The notes below the pieces were generated by a model that saw only the letters and a list, made by a program, of their open reading frames with translations, ran no database searches and was not told the DNA's origin. A stretch of 64,000 nt of DNA, from assembly GCA_958295665.1 (NCBI GenBank), contig OY282560.1, forward strand, positions 145,878,091 to 145,942,090, in the 5' to 3' direction. The number at the start of each line of letters is the position of its first letter. The first letter of the stretch is position 1. Positions 37,103 through 51,000 of the stretch are shown here, in pieces. Both the position numbers and the translations under genes were made by a program. The DNA is from Tipula vernalis (Eukaryota; Arthropoda; Insecta; Diptera; Tipulidae).

Positions 37103-40069
37103 GTGCTTAATAAGCCCACAGATTTTGAACGGCAAAAATCTAAAATGCTCCGATTACTTTGGTCAATAGCTCTATCAATAGGCTTCAGGATCTGTATTTA
37201 TTTGGCCAACTTGCATTTGGATTGCTCGAATATTTCTAACCATTTAATAGAAAATTCGATTTTATTGAAAATCAACTGTGCCATAGCCCACAGATTTTGA
37301 ACGGCAAAAATCTAAAATGCTCCGATTACGTTGGTCAATAGCTCTATCAACAGGCTTCAGGATCTGTATTTATTTTGCCAACTTGCATTTGGATTGCTCG
37401 AATATTTCTAACCATTTAATAGAAAATTCGATTTTATTGAAAATCAACTGTGCTATAGCCCACAGATTTTGAACGGCAAAAATCTAAAATGCTCCGATTA
37501 CGTTGGTCAATAGCTATATCAATAGGCTTGAGGATCTGTATTTATTTTGCCAACTTGCATTTGGATTGCTCGAATATTTCTAACCATTTAATAGAAAATT
37601 CGATTTTATTGAAAATCAACTGTGTTTTAATAGCCCACAGATTTTGAACGGCAAAAATCTAAAATGCTCCGATTACGTTGGTCAATAGCTCTATCAATAG
37701 GCTTCAGGATCTGTATCTATTTTGCCAACTTGCATTTGGATTGCTCGAATATTTCTAACCATTTAATAGAAATTTCGATTTTATTGAAAATCAACTGTGC
37801 TATAGCCCACAGATTTGAACGGCAAAAATCTAAAATGCTCCGATTATGTTGGTCAATAGCTCTATCAATAGGCTTCAGGATCTGTATTTATTTTGCCAAC
37901 TTGCATTTGGATTGCTCGAATATTTCTAACCATTTAATAGAAAATTCGATTTTATTGAAAATCAACTGTGCCATAGCCCACAGATTTTGAACGGCAAAAA
38001 TCTAAAATGCTCCGATTACGTTGGTCAATAGCTATATCAATAGGCTTCAGGATCTGTATTTATTTGGCCAACTTGCATTTGGATTGCTCGAATATTTCTA
38101 ACCATTTAATAGAAAATTCGATTTTATTGAAAATCAACTGTGCCATAGCCCACAGATTTTGAACGGCAAAAATCTAAAATGCTCCGATTACGTTGGTCAA
38201 TAGCTCTATCAATAGGCTTCAGGATCTGTATTTATTTGGCCAACTTGCATTTGGATTGCTCGAATATTTCTAACCATTTAATAGAAAATTCGATTTTATT
38301 GAAAATCAACTGTGCCATAGCCCACAGATTTTGAACGGCAAAAATCTAAAATGCTCCGATTACGTTGGTCAATAGCTATATCAACAGGCTTGAGGATCTG
38401 TATTTATTTTGCCAACTTGCATTTGGATTGCTCGAATATTTCTAACCATTTAATAGAAAATTCGATTTTATTGAAAATCAACTGTGTTTTAATAGCCCAC
38501 AGATTTTGAACGGCAAAAATCTAAAATGCTCCGATTACGTTGGTCAATAGCTCTATCAATAGGCTTCAGGATCTGTATCTATTTTGCCAACTTGCATTTG
38601 GATTGCTCGAATATTTCTAACCATTTAATAGAAAATTCGATTTTATTGAAAATCAACTGTGCTATAGCCCACAGATTTGAACGGCAAAAATCTAAAATGC
38701 TCCGATTATGTTGGTCAATAGCTCTATCAATAGGCTTCAGGATCTGTATTTATTTTGCCAACTTGCATTTGGATTGCTCGAATATTTCTAACCATTTAAT
38801 AGAAAATTCGATTTTATTGAAAATCAACTGTGCTTTATAAGCCCACAGATTTTGAACGGCAAAAATCTAAAATGCTCCGATTACGTTGGTCAATAGCTAT
38901 ATCAATAGGCTTCAGGATCTGTATTTATTTGGCCAACTTGCATTTGGATTGCTCGAATATTTCTAACCATTTAATAGAAAATTCGATTTTATTGAAAATC
39001 AACTGTGCCCATAGCCCACAGATTTTGAACGGCAAAAATCTAAAATGCTCCGATTACGTTGGTCAATAGCTATATCAACAGGCTTGAGGATCTGTATTTA
39101 TTTTGCCAACTTGCATTTGGATTGCTCGAATATTTCTAACCATTTAATAGAAAATTCGATTTTATTGAAAATCAACTGTGCTATAGCCCACAGATTTGAA
39201 CGGCAAAAAACTAAAATGCTCCGATTATGTTGGTCAATAGCTCTATCAATAGGCTTCAGGATCTGTATTTATTTTGCCAACTTGCATTTGGATTGCTCGA
39301 ATATTTCTAACCATTTAATAGAAAATTCGATTTTATTGAAAATCAACTGTGCTTTATAAGCCCACAGATTTTGAACGGCAAAAATCTAAAATGCTCCGAT
39401 TACGTTGGTCAATAGCTCTATCAACAGGCTTCAGGATCTGTATTTATTTTGCCAACTTGCATTTGGGTTGCTCGAATATTTCTAACCATTTAATAGAAAA
39501 TTCGATTTTATTGAAAATCAACTGTGCTATAGCCCACAGATTTGAACGGCAAAAAACTAAAATGCTCCGATTATGTTGGTCAATAGCTCTATCAATAGGC
39601 TTCAGGATCTGTATTTATTTTGCCAACTTGCATTTGGATTGCTCGAATATTTCTAACCATTTAATAGAAAATTCGATTTTATTGAAAATCAACTGTGCTT
39701 TATAAGCCCACAGATTTTGAACGGCAAAAATCTAAAATGCTCCGATTACGTTGGTCAATAGCTCTATCAACAGGCTTCAGGATCTGTATTTATTTTGCCA
39801 ACTTGCATTTGGATTGCTCGAATATTTCTAACCATTTAATAGAAAATTCGATTTTATTGAAAATCAACTGTGTTTTAATAGCCCACAGATTTTGAACGGC
39901 AAAAATCTAAAATGCTCCGATTACGTTGGTCAATAGCTCTATCAATAGGCTTCAGGATCTGTATTTATTTTGCCAACTTGCATTTGGGTTGCTCGAATAT
40001 TTCTAACCATTTAATAGAAAATTCGATTTTATTGAAAATCAACTGTGCTATAGCCCACAGATTTGAACG
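37103..40069 (+). repeat. GTTTTAATAGCCC / 171-bp monomer region, left part
   Basis: The region alternates 171-bp monomers (CACAGATTTGAACGG with GATTATGTTGG) with GTTTTAATAGCCC and GCTTTATAAGCCC forms. About 38320-39010 matches 41780-42470 at an offset of 3459. A CAAAAAACTAAAATG variant recurs near 39203, 39549 and 40071, and GCATTTGGGTTGC near 39463 and 39985. One copy has GTGCCCATAGCCC (+1, near 39008). Confidence 0.8.
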
Positions 40070-42835
40070 GCAAAAAACTAAAATGCTCCGATTATGTTGG
40101 TCAATAGCTCTATCAATAGGCTTCAGGATCTGTATTTATTTTGCCAACTTGCATTTGGATTGCTCGAATATTTCTAACCATTTAATAGAAAATTCGATTT
40201 TATTGAAAATCAACTGTGCTTTATAAGCCCACAGATTTTGAACGGCAAAAATCTAAAATGCTCCGATTACGTTGGTCAATAGCTCTATCAACAGGCTTCA
40301 GGATCTGTATTTATTTTGCCAACTTGCATTTGGATTGCTCGAATATTTCTAACCATTTAATAGAAAATTCGATTTTATTGAAAATCAACTGTGTTATAGC
40401 CCACAGATTTTGAACGGCAAAAATCTAAAATGCTCCGATTACGTTGGTCAATAGCTCTATCAATAGGCTTCAGGATCTGTATTTATTTTGCCAACTTGCA
40501 TTTGGATTGCTCGAATATTTCTAACCATTTAATAGAAAATTCGATTTTATTGAAAATCAACTGTGCTATAGCCCACAGATTTTGAACGGCAAAAATCTAA
40601 AATGCTCCGATGACGTTGGTCAATAGCTCTATCAACAGGCTTCAGGATCTGTATTTATTTGGCCAACTTGCATTTGGATTGCTCGAATATTTCTAACCAT
40701 TTAATAGAAAAATCGATTTTATTGAAAATCAACTGTGCCATAGCCCACAGATTTTGAACGGCAAAAATCTAAAATGCTCCGATTACGTTGGTCAATAGCT
40801 CTATCAACAGGCTTCAGGATCTGTATTTATTTTTTGCCAACTTGCATTTGGATTGCTCGAATATTTCTAACCATTTAATAGAAAATTCGATTTTATTGAA
40901 AATCAACTGTGCTATAGCCCACAGATTTTGAACGGCAAAAATCTAAAATGCTCCGATTACGTTGGTCAATAGCTCTATCAATAGGCTTCAGGATCTGTAT
41001 TTATTTTGCCAACTTGCATTTGGATTGCTCGAATATTTCTAACCATTTAATAGAAAATTCGATTTTATTGAAAATCAACTGTGCTATAGCCCACAGATTT
41101 TGAACGGCAAAAATCTAAAATGCTCCGATTACGTTGGTCAATAGCTCTATCAACAGGCTTCAGGATCTGTATTTATTTTGCCAACTTGCATTTGGATTGC
41201 TCGAATATTTCTAACCATTTAATAGAAAATTCGATTTTATTGAAAATCAACTGTGTTATAGCCCACAGATTTTGAACGGCAAAAATCTAAAATGCTCCGA
41301 TTACGTTGGTCAATAGCTCTATCAATAGGCTTCAGGATCTGTATTTATTTTGCCAACTTGCATTTGGATTGCTCGAATATTTCTAACCATTTAATAGAAA
41401 ATTCGATTTTATTGAAAATCAACTGTGCTATAGCCCACAGATTTTGAACGGCAAAAATCTAAAATGCTCCGATGACGTTGGTCAATAGCTCTATCAACAG
41501 GCTTCAGGATCTGTATTTATTTTTTGCCAACTTGCATTTGGATTGCTCGAATATTTCTAACCATTTAATAGAAAATTCGATTTTATTGAAAATTAACTGT
41601 GCTATAGCCCACAGATTTTGAACGGCAAAAATCTAAAATGCTCCGATTACGTTGGTCAATAGCTATATCAATAGGCTTCAGGATCTGTATTTATTTTGCC
41701 AACTTGCATTTGGATTGCTCGAATATTTCTAACCATTTAATAGAAAATTCGATTTTATTGAAAATCAACTGTGCCATAGCCCACAGATTTTGAACGGCAA
41801 AAATCTAAAATGCTCCGATTACGTTGGTCAATAGCTATATCAACAGGCTTCAGGATCTGTATTTATTTTGCCAACTTGCATTTGGATTGCTCGAATATTT
41901 CTAACCATTTAATAGAAAATTCGATTTTATTGAAAATCAACTGTGTTTTAATAGCCCACAGATTTTGAACGGCAAAAATCTAAAATGCTCCGATTACGTT
42001 GGTCAATAGCTCTATCAATAGGCTTCAGGATCTGTATCTATTTTGCCAACTTGCATTTGGATTGCTCGAATATTTCTAACCATTTAATAGAAAATTCGAT
42101 TTTATTGAAAATCAACTGTGCTATAGCCCACAGATTTGAACGGCAAAAATCTAAAATGCTCCGATTATGTTGGTCAATAGCTCTATCAATAGGCTTCAGG
42201 ATCTGTATTTATTTTGCCAACTTGCATTTGGATTGCTCGAATATTTCTAACCATTTAATAGAAAATTCGATTTTATTGAAAATCAACTGTGCTTTATAAG
42301 CCCACAGATTTTGAACGGCAAAAATCTAAAATGCTCCGATTACGTTGGTCAATAGCTATATCAATAGGCTTCAGGATCTGTATTTATTTGGCCAACTTGC
42401 ATTTGGATTGCTCGAATATTTCTAACCATTTAATAGAAAATTCGATTTTATTGAAAATCAACTGTGCCATAGCCCACAGATTTTGAACGGCAAAAATCTA
42501 AAATGCTCCGATTACGTTGGTCAATAGCTATATCAACAGGCTTGAGGATCTGTATTTATTTTGCCAACTTGCATTTGGATTGCTCGAATATTTCTAACCA
42601 TTTAATAGAAAATTCGATTTTATTGAAAATCAACTGTGTTTTAATAGCCCACAGATTTTGAACGGCAAAAATCTAAAATGCTCCGATTACGTTGGTCAAT
42701 AGCTCTATCAATAGGCTTCAGGATCTGTATTTATTTTGCCAACTTGCATTTGGATTGCTCGAATATTTCTAACCATTTAATAGAAAATTCGATTTTATTG
42801 AAAATCAACTGTGCTATAGCCCACAGATTTGAACG
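40070..42835 (+). repeat. Left copy of the 2766/2938-bp-spaced duplication
   Basis: Positions 40070-40790 match 42836-43556 at an offset of 2766, and about 40795-41880 match 43733-44820 at 2938. The 172-bp jump is one extra monomer in the right copy. Shared rare forms are CGATGACGTTGG, AGAAAAATCGATT and TTTTTTGCC. A 693-bp four-monomer repeat (41985 and 42678) is nested at its right end. Confidence 0.82.
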
Positions 42836-45050
42836 GCAAAAATCTAAAATGCTCCGATTATGTTGGTCAATAGCTCTATCAATAGGCTTCAGGATCTGTA
42901 TTTATTTTGCCAACTTGCATTTGGATTGCTCGAATATTTCTAACCATTTAATAGAAAATTCGATTTTATTGAAAATCAACTGTGCTTTATAAGCCCACAG
43001 ATTTTGAACGGCAAAAATCTAAAATGCTCCGATTACGTTGGTCAATAGCTCTATCAACAGGCTTCAGGATCTGTATTTATTTTGCCAACTTGCATTTGGA
43101 TTGCTCGAATATTTCTAACCATTTAATAGAAAATTCGATTTTATTGAAAATCAACTGTGTTATAGCCCACAGATTTTGAACGGCAAAAATCTAAAATGCT
43201 CCGATTACGTTGGTCAATAGCTCTATCAATAGGCTTCAGGATCTGTATTTATTTTGCCAACTTGCATTTGGATTGCTCGAATATTTCTAACCATTTAATA
43301 GAAAATTCGATTTTATTGAAAATCAACTGTGCTATAGCCCACAGATTTTGAACGGCAAAAATCTAAAATGCTCCGATGACGTTGGTCAATAGCTCTATCA
43401 ACAGGCTTCAGGATCTGTATTTATTTGGCCAACTTGCATTTGGATTGCTCGAATATTTCTAACCATTTAATAGAAAAATCGATTTTATTGAAAATCAACT
43501 GTGCCATAGCCCACAGATTTTGAACGGCAAAAATCTAAAATGCTCCGATTACGTTGGTCAATAGCTCTATCAACAGGCTTCAGGATCTGTATTTATTTTG
43601 CCAACTTGCATTTGGATTGCTCGAATATTTCTAACCATTTAATAGAAAATTCGATTTTATTGAAAATCAACTGTGTTATAGCCCACAGATTTTGAACGGC
43701 AAAAATCTAAAATGCTCCGATTACGTTGGTCAATAGCTCTATCAACAGGCTTCAGGATCTGTATTTATTTTTTGCCAACTTGCATTTGGATTGCTCGAAT
43801 ATTTCTAACCATTTAATAGAAAATTCGATTTTATTGAAAATCAACTGTGCTATAGCCCACAGATTTTGAACGGCAAAAATCTAAAATGCTCCGATTACGT
43901 TGGTCAATAGCTCTATCAATAGGCTTCAGGATCTGTATTTATTTTGCCAACTTGCATTTGGATTGCTCGAATATTTCTAACCATTTAATAGAAAATTCGA
44001 TTTTATTGAAAATCAACTGTGCTATAGCCCACAGATTTTGAACGGCAAAAATCTAAAATGCTCCGATTACGTTGGTCAATAGCTCTATCAACAGGCTTCA
44101 GGATCTGTATTTATTTTGCCAACTTGCATTTGGATTGCTCGAATATTTCTAACCATTTAATAGAAAATTCGATTTTATTGAAAATCAACTGTGTTATAGC
44201 CCACAGATTTTGAACGGCAAAAATCTAAAATGCTCCGATTACGTTGGTCAATAGCTCTATCAATAGGCTTCAGGATCTGTATTTATTTTGCCAACTTGCA
44301 TTTGGATTGCTCGAATATTTCTAACCATTTAATAGAAAATTCGATTTTATTGAAAATCAACTGTGCTATAGCCCACAGATTTTGAACGGCAAAAATCTAA
44401 AATGCTCCGATGACGTTGGTCAATAGCTCTATCAACAGGCTTCAGGATCTGTATTTATTTTTTGCCAACTTGCATTTGGATTGCTCGAATATTTCTAACC
44501 ATTTAATAGAAAATTCGATTTTATTGAAAATTAACTGTGCTATAGCCCACAGATTTTGAACGGCAAAAATCTAAAATGCTCCGATTACGTTGGTCAATAG
44601 CTATATCAATAGGCTTCAGGATCTGTATTTATTTTGCCAACTTGCATTTGGATTGCTCGAATATTTCTAACCATTTAATAGAAAATTCGATTTTATTGAA
44701 AATCAACTGTGCCATAGCCCACAGATTTTGAACGGCAAAAATCTAAAATGCTCCGATTACGTTGGTCAATAGCTATATCAACAGGCTTCAGGATCTGTAT
44801 TTATTTTGCCAACTTGCATTTGGATTGCTCGAATATTTCTAACCATTTAATAGAAAATTCGATTTTATTGAAAATTAACTGTGCTATAGCCCACTGATTT
44901 TGAACGGCAAAAATCTAAAATGCTCCGATTACGTTGGTCAATAGCTCTATCAATAGGCTTCAGGATCTGTATTTATTTTGCCAACTTGCATTTGGATTGC
45001 TCGAATATTTCTAACCATTTAATAGAAAATTCGATTTTATTGAAAATCAA
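42836..45050 (+). repeat. Right copy of the 2766/2938-bp-spaced duplication
   Basis: It has the same monomer order as 40070-41880 with one additional 172-bp monomer inserted near 43560-43730. It ends where GCCCACTGATTTTG monomers begin, near 44890. Confidence 0.82.
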
Positions 45051-48000
45051 CTGTGCTATAATAGCCCACTGATTTTGAACGGCAAAAATCTAAAATGCTC
45101 CGATTACGTTGGTCAATAGCTATATCAATAGGCTTCAGGATCTGTATTTATTTTGCCAACTTGCATTTGGATTGCTCGAATATTTCTAACCATTTAATAG
45201 AAAATTCGATTTTATTGAAAATCAACTGTGCCATAGCCCACAGATTTTGAACGGCAAAAATCTAAAATGCTCCGATTACGTTGGTCAATAGCTATATCAA
45301 CAGGCTTCAGGATCTGTATTTATTTTGCCAACTTGCATTTGGATTGCTCGAATATTTCTAACCATTTAATAGAAAATTCGATTTTATTGAAAATCAACTG
45401 TGCTATAATAGCCCACTGATTTTGAACGGCAAAAATCTAAAATGCTCCGATTATGTTGGTCAATAGCTCTATCAATAGGCTTCAGGATCTGTATTTATTT
45501 TGCCAACTTGCATTTGGATTGCTCGAATATTTCTAACCATTTAATAGAAAATTCGATTTTATTGAAAATTAACTGTGCTATAGCCCACAGATTTGAACGG
45601 CAAAAATCTAAAATGCTCCGATTATGTTGGTCAATAGCTCTATCAATAGGCTTCAGGATCTGTATTTATTTTGCCAACTTGCATTTGGATTGCTCGAATA
45701 TTTCTAACCATTTAATAGAAAATTCGATTTTATTGAAAATCAACTGTGCTATAGCCCACAGATTTGAACGGCAAAAATCTAAAATGCTCCGATTATGTTG
45801 GTCAATAGCTCTATCAATAGGCTTCAGGATCTGTATTTATTTTGCCAACTTGCATTTGGATTGCTCGAATATTTCTAACCATTTAATAGAAAATTCGATT
45901 TTATTGAAAATTAACTGTGCTATAGCCCACAGATTTTGAACGGCAAAAATCTAAAATGCTCCGATTACGTTGGTCAATAGCTCTATCAATAGGCTTCAGG
46001 ATCTGTATTTATTTTGCCAACTTGCATTTGGATTGCTCGAATATTTCTAACCATTTAATAGAAAATTCGATTTTATTGAAAATCAACTGTGCCATAGCCC
46101 ACAGATTTTGAACGGCAAAAATCTAAAATGCTCCGATTACGTTGGTCAATAGCTATATCAACAGGCTTCAGGATCTGTATTTATTTTGCCAACTTGCATT
46201 TGGATTGCTCGAATATTTCTAACCATTTAATAGAAAATTCGATTTTATTGAAAATCAACTGTGCTATAGCCCACAGATTTGAACGGCAAAAATCTAAAAT
46301 GCTCCGATTATGTTGGTCAATAGCTCTATCAATAGGCTTCAGGATCTGTATTTATTTTGCCAACTTGCATTTGGATTGCTCGAATATTTCTAACCATTTA
46401 ATAGAAAATTCGATTTTATTGAAAATTAACTGTGCTATAGCCCACTGATTTTGAACGGCAAAAATCTAAAATGCTCCGATTACGTTGGTCAATAGCTCTA
46501 TCAATAGGCTTCAGGATCTGTATTTATTTTGCCAACTTGCATTTGGATTGCTCGAATATTTCTAACCATTTAATAGAAAATTCGATTTTATTGAAAATCA
46601 ACTGTGCTATAATAGCCCACTGATTTTGAACGGCAAAAATCTAAAATGCTCCGATTACGTTGGTCAATAGCTCTATCAATAGGCTTCAGGATCTGTATTT
46701 ATTTTGCCAACTTGCATTTGGATTGCTCGAATATTTCTAACCAATTAATAGAAAATTTAAAATTATTGAAAATTAACTGTGCTATAGCCCACAGATTTTG
46801 AACGGCAAAAATCTAAAATGCTCCGATTACGTTGGTCAATAGCTCTATCAACAGGCTTCAGGATCTGTATTTATTTTGCCAACTTTCATTTGGATTGCTC
46901 GAATATTTCTAACCATTTAATAGAAAATTCGATTTTATTGAAAATCAACTGTGCTATAATAGCCCACTGATTTTGAACGGCAAAAATCTAAAATGCTCCG
47001 ATTACGTTGGTCAATAGCTCTATCAATAGGCTTCAGGATCTGTATTTATTTTGCCAACTTGCATTTGGATTGCTCGAATATTTCTAACCATTTAATAGAA
47101 AATTCGATTTTATTGAAAATCAACTGTGCTATAGTCCACAGATTTTGAACGGCAAAAATCTAAAATGCTCCGATTACGTTAGTCAATAGCTCTATCAATA
47201 GGCTTCAGGATCTGTATATATTTTGCCAACTTGCATTTGGATTGCTCGAATATTTCTAACCATTTAATAGAAAATTCGATTTTATTGAAAATCAACTGTG
47301 CTATAGCCCACAGATTTGAACGGCAAAAATCTAAAATGCTCCGATTATGTTGGTCAATAGCTCTATCAATAGGCTTCAGGATCTGTATTTATTTTGCCAA
47401 CTTGCATTTGGATTGCTCGAATATTTCTAACCATTTAATAGATAATTCGATTTTATTGAAAATTAACTGTGCTCACTGATTTTGAACGGCAAAAATCTAA
47501 AATGCTCCGATTAGCTCTATCAATAGGCTTCAGGATCTGTATTTATTTTGCCAACTTTCATTTGGATTGCTCGAATATTTCTAACCATTTAATAGAAAAT
47601 TCGATTTTATTGAAAATCAACTGTGCTATAGCCCACAGATTTGAACGGCAAAAATCTAAAATGCTCCGATTATGTTGGTCAATAGCTCTATCAATAGGCT
47701 TCAGGATCTGTATTTATTTTGCCAACTTGCATTTGGATTGCTCGAATATTTCTAACCATTTAATAGAAAATTCGATTTTATTGAAAATCAACTGTGCTAT
47801 AGCCCACAGATTTTGAACGGCAAAAATCAAAAATGCTCCGATTACGTTAGTCAATAGCTCTATCAATAGGCTTCAGGATCTGTATTTATTTTGCCAACTT
47901 GCATTTGGATTGCTCGAATATTTCTAACCATTTAATAGAAAATTCGATTTTATTGAAAATCAACTGTGCTATAGCCCACAGATTTGAACGGCAAAAATCT

Positions 48001-51000
48001 AAAATGCTCCGATTATGTTGGTCAATAGCTCTATCAATAGGCTTCAGGATCTGTATTTATTTTGCCAACTTGCATTTGGATTGCTCGAATATTTCTAACC
48101 ATTTAATAGAAAATTCGATTTTATTGAAAATTAACTGTGCTATAGCCCACTGATTTTGAACGGCAAAAATCTAAAATGCTCCGATTACGTTGGTCAATAG
48201 CTCTATCAATAGGCTTCAGGATCTGTATTTATTTTGCCAACTTGCATTTGGATTGCTCGAATATTTCTAACCATTTAATAGAAAATTCGATTTTATTGAA
48301 AATCAACTGTGCTATAGCCCACAGATTTTGAACGGCAAAAATCAAAAATGCTCCGATTACGTTAGTCAATAGCTCTATCAATAGGCTTCAGGATCTGTAT
48401 TTATTTTGCCAACTTGCATTTGGATTGCTCGAATATTTCTAACCATTTAATAGAAAATTCGATTTTATTGAAAATCAACTGTGCTATAGCCCACAGATTT
48501 GAACGGCAAAAATCTAAAATGCTCCGATTATGTTGGTCAATAGCTCTATCAATAGGGTTCAGGATCTGTATTTATTTTGCCAACTTGCATTTGGATTGCT
48601 CGAATATTTCTAACCATTTAATAGAAAATTCGATTTTATTGAAAATTAACTGTGCTATAGCCCACAGATTTTGAACGGCAAAAATCTAAAATGCTCCGAT
48701 TACGTTGGTCAATAGCTCTATCAATAGGCTTCAGGATCTGTATTTATTTTGCCAACTTGCATTTGGATTGCTCGAATATTTCTAACCATTTAATAGAAAA
48801 TTCGATTTTATTGAAAATCAACTGTGCTATAGCCCACAGATTTGAACGGCAAAAATCTAAAATGCTCCGATTATGTTGGTCAATAGCTCTATCAATAGGC
48901 TTCAGGATCTGTATTTATTTTGCCAACTTGCATTTGGATTGCTCGAATATTTCTAACCATTTAATAGAAAATTCGATTTTATTGAAAATCAACTGTGCTA
49001 TAATAGCCCACTGATTTTGAACGGCAAAAATCTAAAATGCTCCGATTACGTTGGTCAATAGCTCTATCAATAGGCTTCAGGATCTGTATTTATTTTGCCA
49101 ACTTGCATTTGGATTGCTCGAATATTTCTAATCATATAATAGAAAATTTAAAATTATTGAAAATTAACTGTGCTATAGCCCACAGATTTTGAACGGCAAA
49201 AATCTAAAATGCTCCGATTACGTTGGTCAATAGCTCTATCAATAGGCTTCAGGATCTGTATTTATTTTGCCAACTTGCATTTGGATTGCTCGAATATTTC
49301 TAACCATTTAATAGAAAATTCGATTTTATTGAAAATCAACTGTGCTATAGCCCACAGATTTTGAACGGCAAAAATCTAAAATGCTCCGATTACGTTAGTC
49401 AATAGCTCTATCAATAGGCTTCAGGATCTGTATTTATTTTGCCAACTTGCGTTTGGATTGCTCGAATATTTCTAACCATTTAATAGAAAATTCGATTTTA
49501 TTGAAAATCAACTGTGCTATAGCCCACAGATATAAACGGCAAAAATCTAAAATGCTCCGATTATGTTGGTCAATAGCTCTATCAATAGGCTTCAGGATCT
49601 GTATTTATTTTGCCAACTTGCATTTGGATTGCTCGAATATTTCTAACCATTTAATAGAAAATTCGATTTTATTGAAAATTAACTGTGCCCACTGATTTTG
49701 AACGGCAAAAATCTAAAATGCTCCGATTACGTTGGTCAATAGCTCTATCAATAGGCTTCAGGATCTGTATTTATTTTTTGCCAACTTGCATTTGGATTGC
49801 TCGAATATTTCTAACCATTTAATAGAAAATTGGATTTTATTGAAAATCAACTGTGCTATAGCCAACAGATTTTGAACGGCAAAAATCTAAAATGCTCCGA
49901 TTACGTTAGTCAATAGCTCTATCAATAGGCTTCAGGATCTGTATTTATTTTGCCAACTTGCGTTTGGATTGCTCGAATATTTCTAACCATTTAATAGAAA
50001 ATTCGATTTTATTGAAAATCAACTGTGCTATAGCCCACAGATATAAACGGCAAAAATCTAAAATGCTCCGATTATGTTGGTCAATAGCTCTATCAATAGG
50101 CTTCAGGATCTGTATTTATTTTGCCAACTTGCATTTGGATTGCTCGAATATTTCTAACCATTTAATAGAAAATTCGATTTTATTGAAAATTAACTGTGCC
50201 CACTGATTTTGAACGGCAAAAATCTAAAATGCTCCGATTACGTTGGTCAATAGCTCTATCAATAGGCTTCAGGATCTGTATTTATTTTGCCAACTTGCAT
50301 TTGGATTGCTCGAATATTTCTAACCATTTAATAGAAAATTCGATTTTATTGAAAATCAACTGTGCTATAAGCCCACAGATTTGAACGGCAAAAATCTAAA
50401 ATGCTCCGATTATGTTGGTCAATAGCTCTATCAATAGGCTTCAGGATCTGTATTTATTTTGCCAACTTGCATTTGGATTGCTCGAATATTTCTAACCATT
50501 TAATAGAAAATTCGATTTTATTGAAAATCAACTGTGCCATAGCCCACAGATTTTGAACGGCAAAAATCTAAAATGCTCCGATTACGTTGGTCAATAGCTC
50601 TATCAACAGGCTTCAGGATCTGTATTTATTTTGCCAACTTGCATTTGGATTGCTCGAATATTTCTAACCATTTAATAGAAAATTCGATTTTATTGAAAAT
50701 TAACTGTGCTATAGCCCACAGATTTTGAACGGCAAAAATCTAAAATGCTCCGATTACGTTGGTCAATAGCTCTATCAATAGGCTTCAGGATCTGTATTTA
50801 TTTTGCCAACTTGCATTTGGATTGCTCGAATATTTCTAACCATTTAATAGAAAATTCGATTTTATTGAAAATCAACTGTGCCATAGCCCACAGATTTTGA
50901 ACGGCAAAAATCTAAAATGCTCCGATTACGTTGGTCAATAGCTCTATCAACAGGCTTCAGGATCTGTATTTATTTTGCCAACTTGCATTTGGATTGCTCG

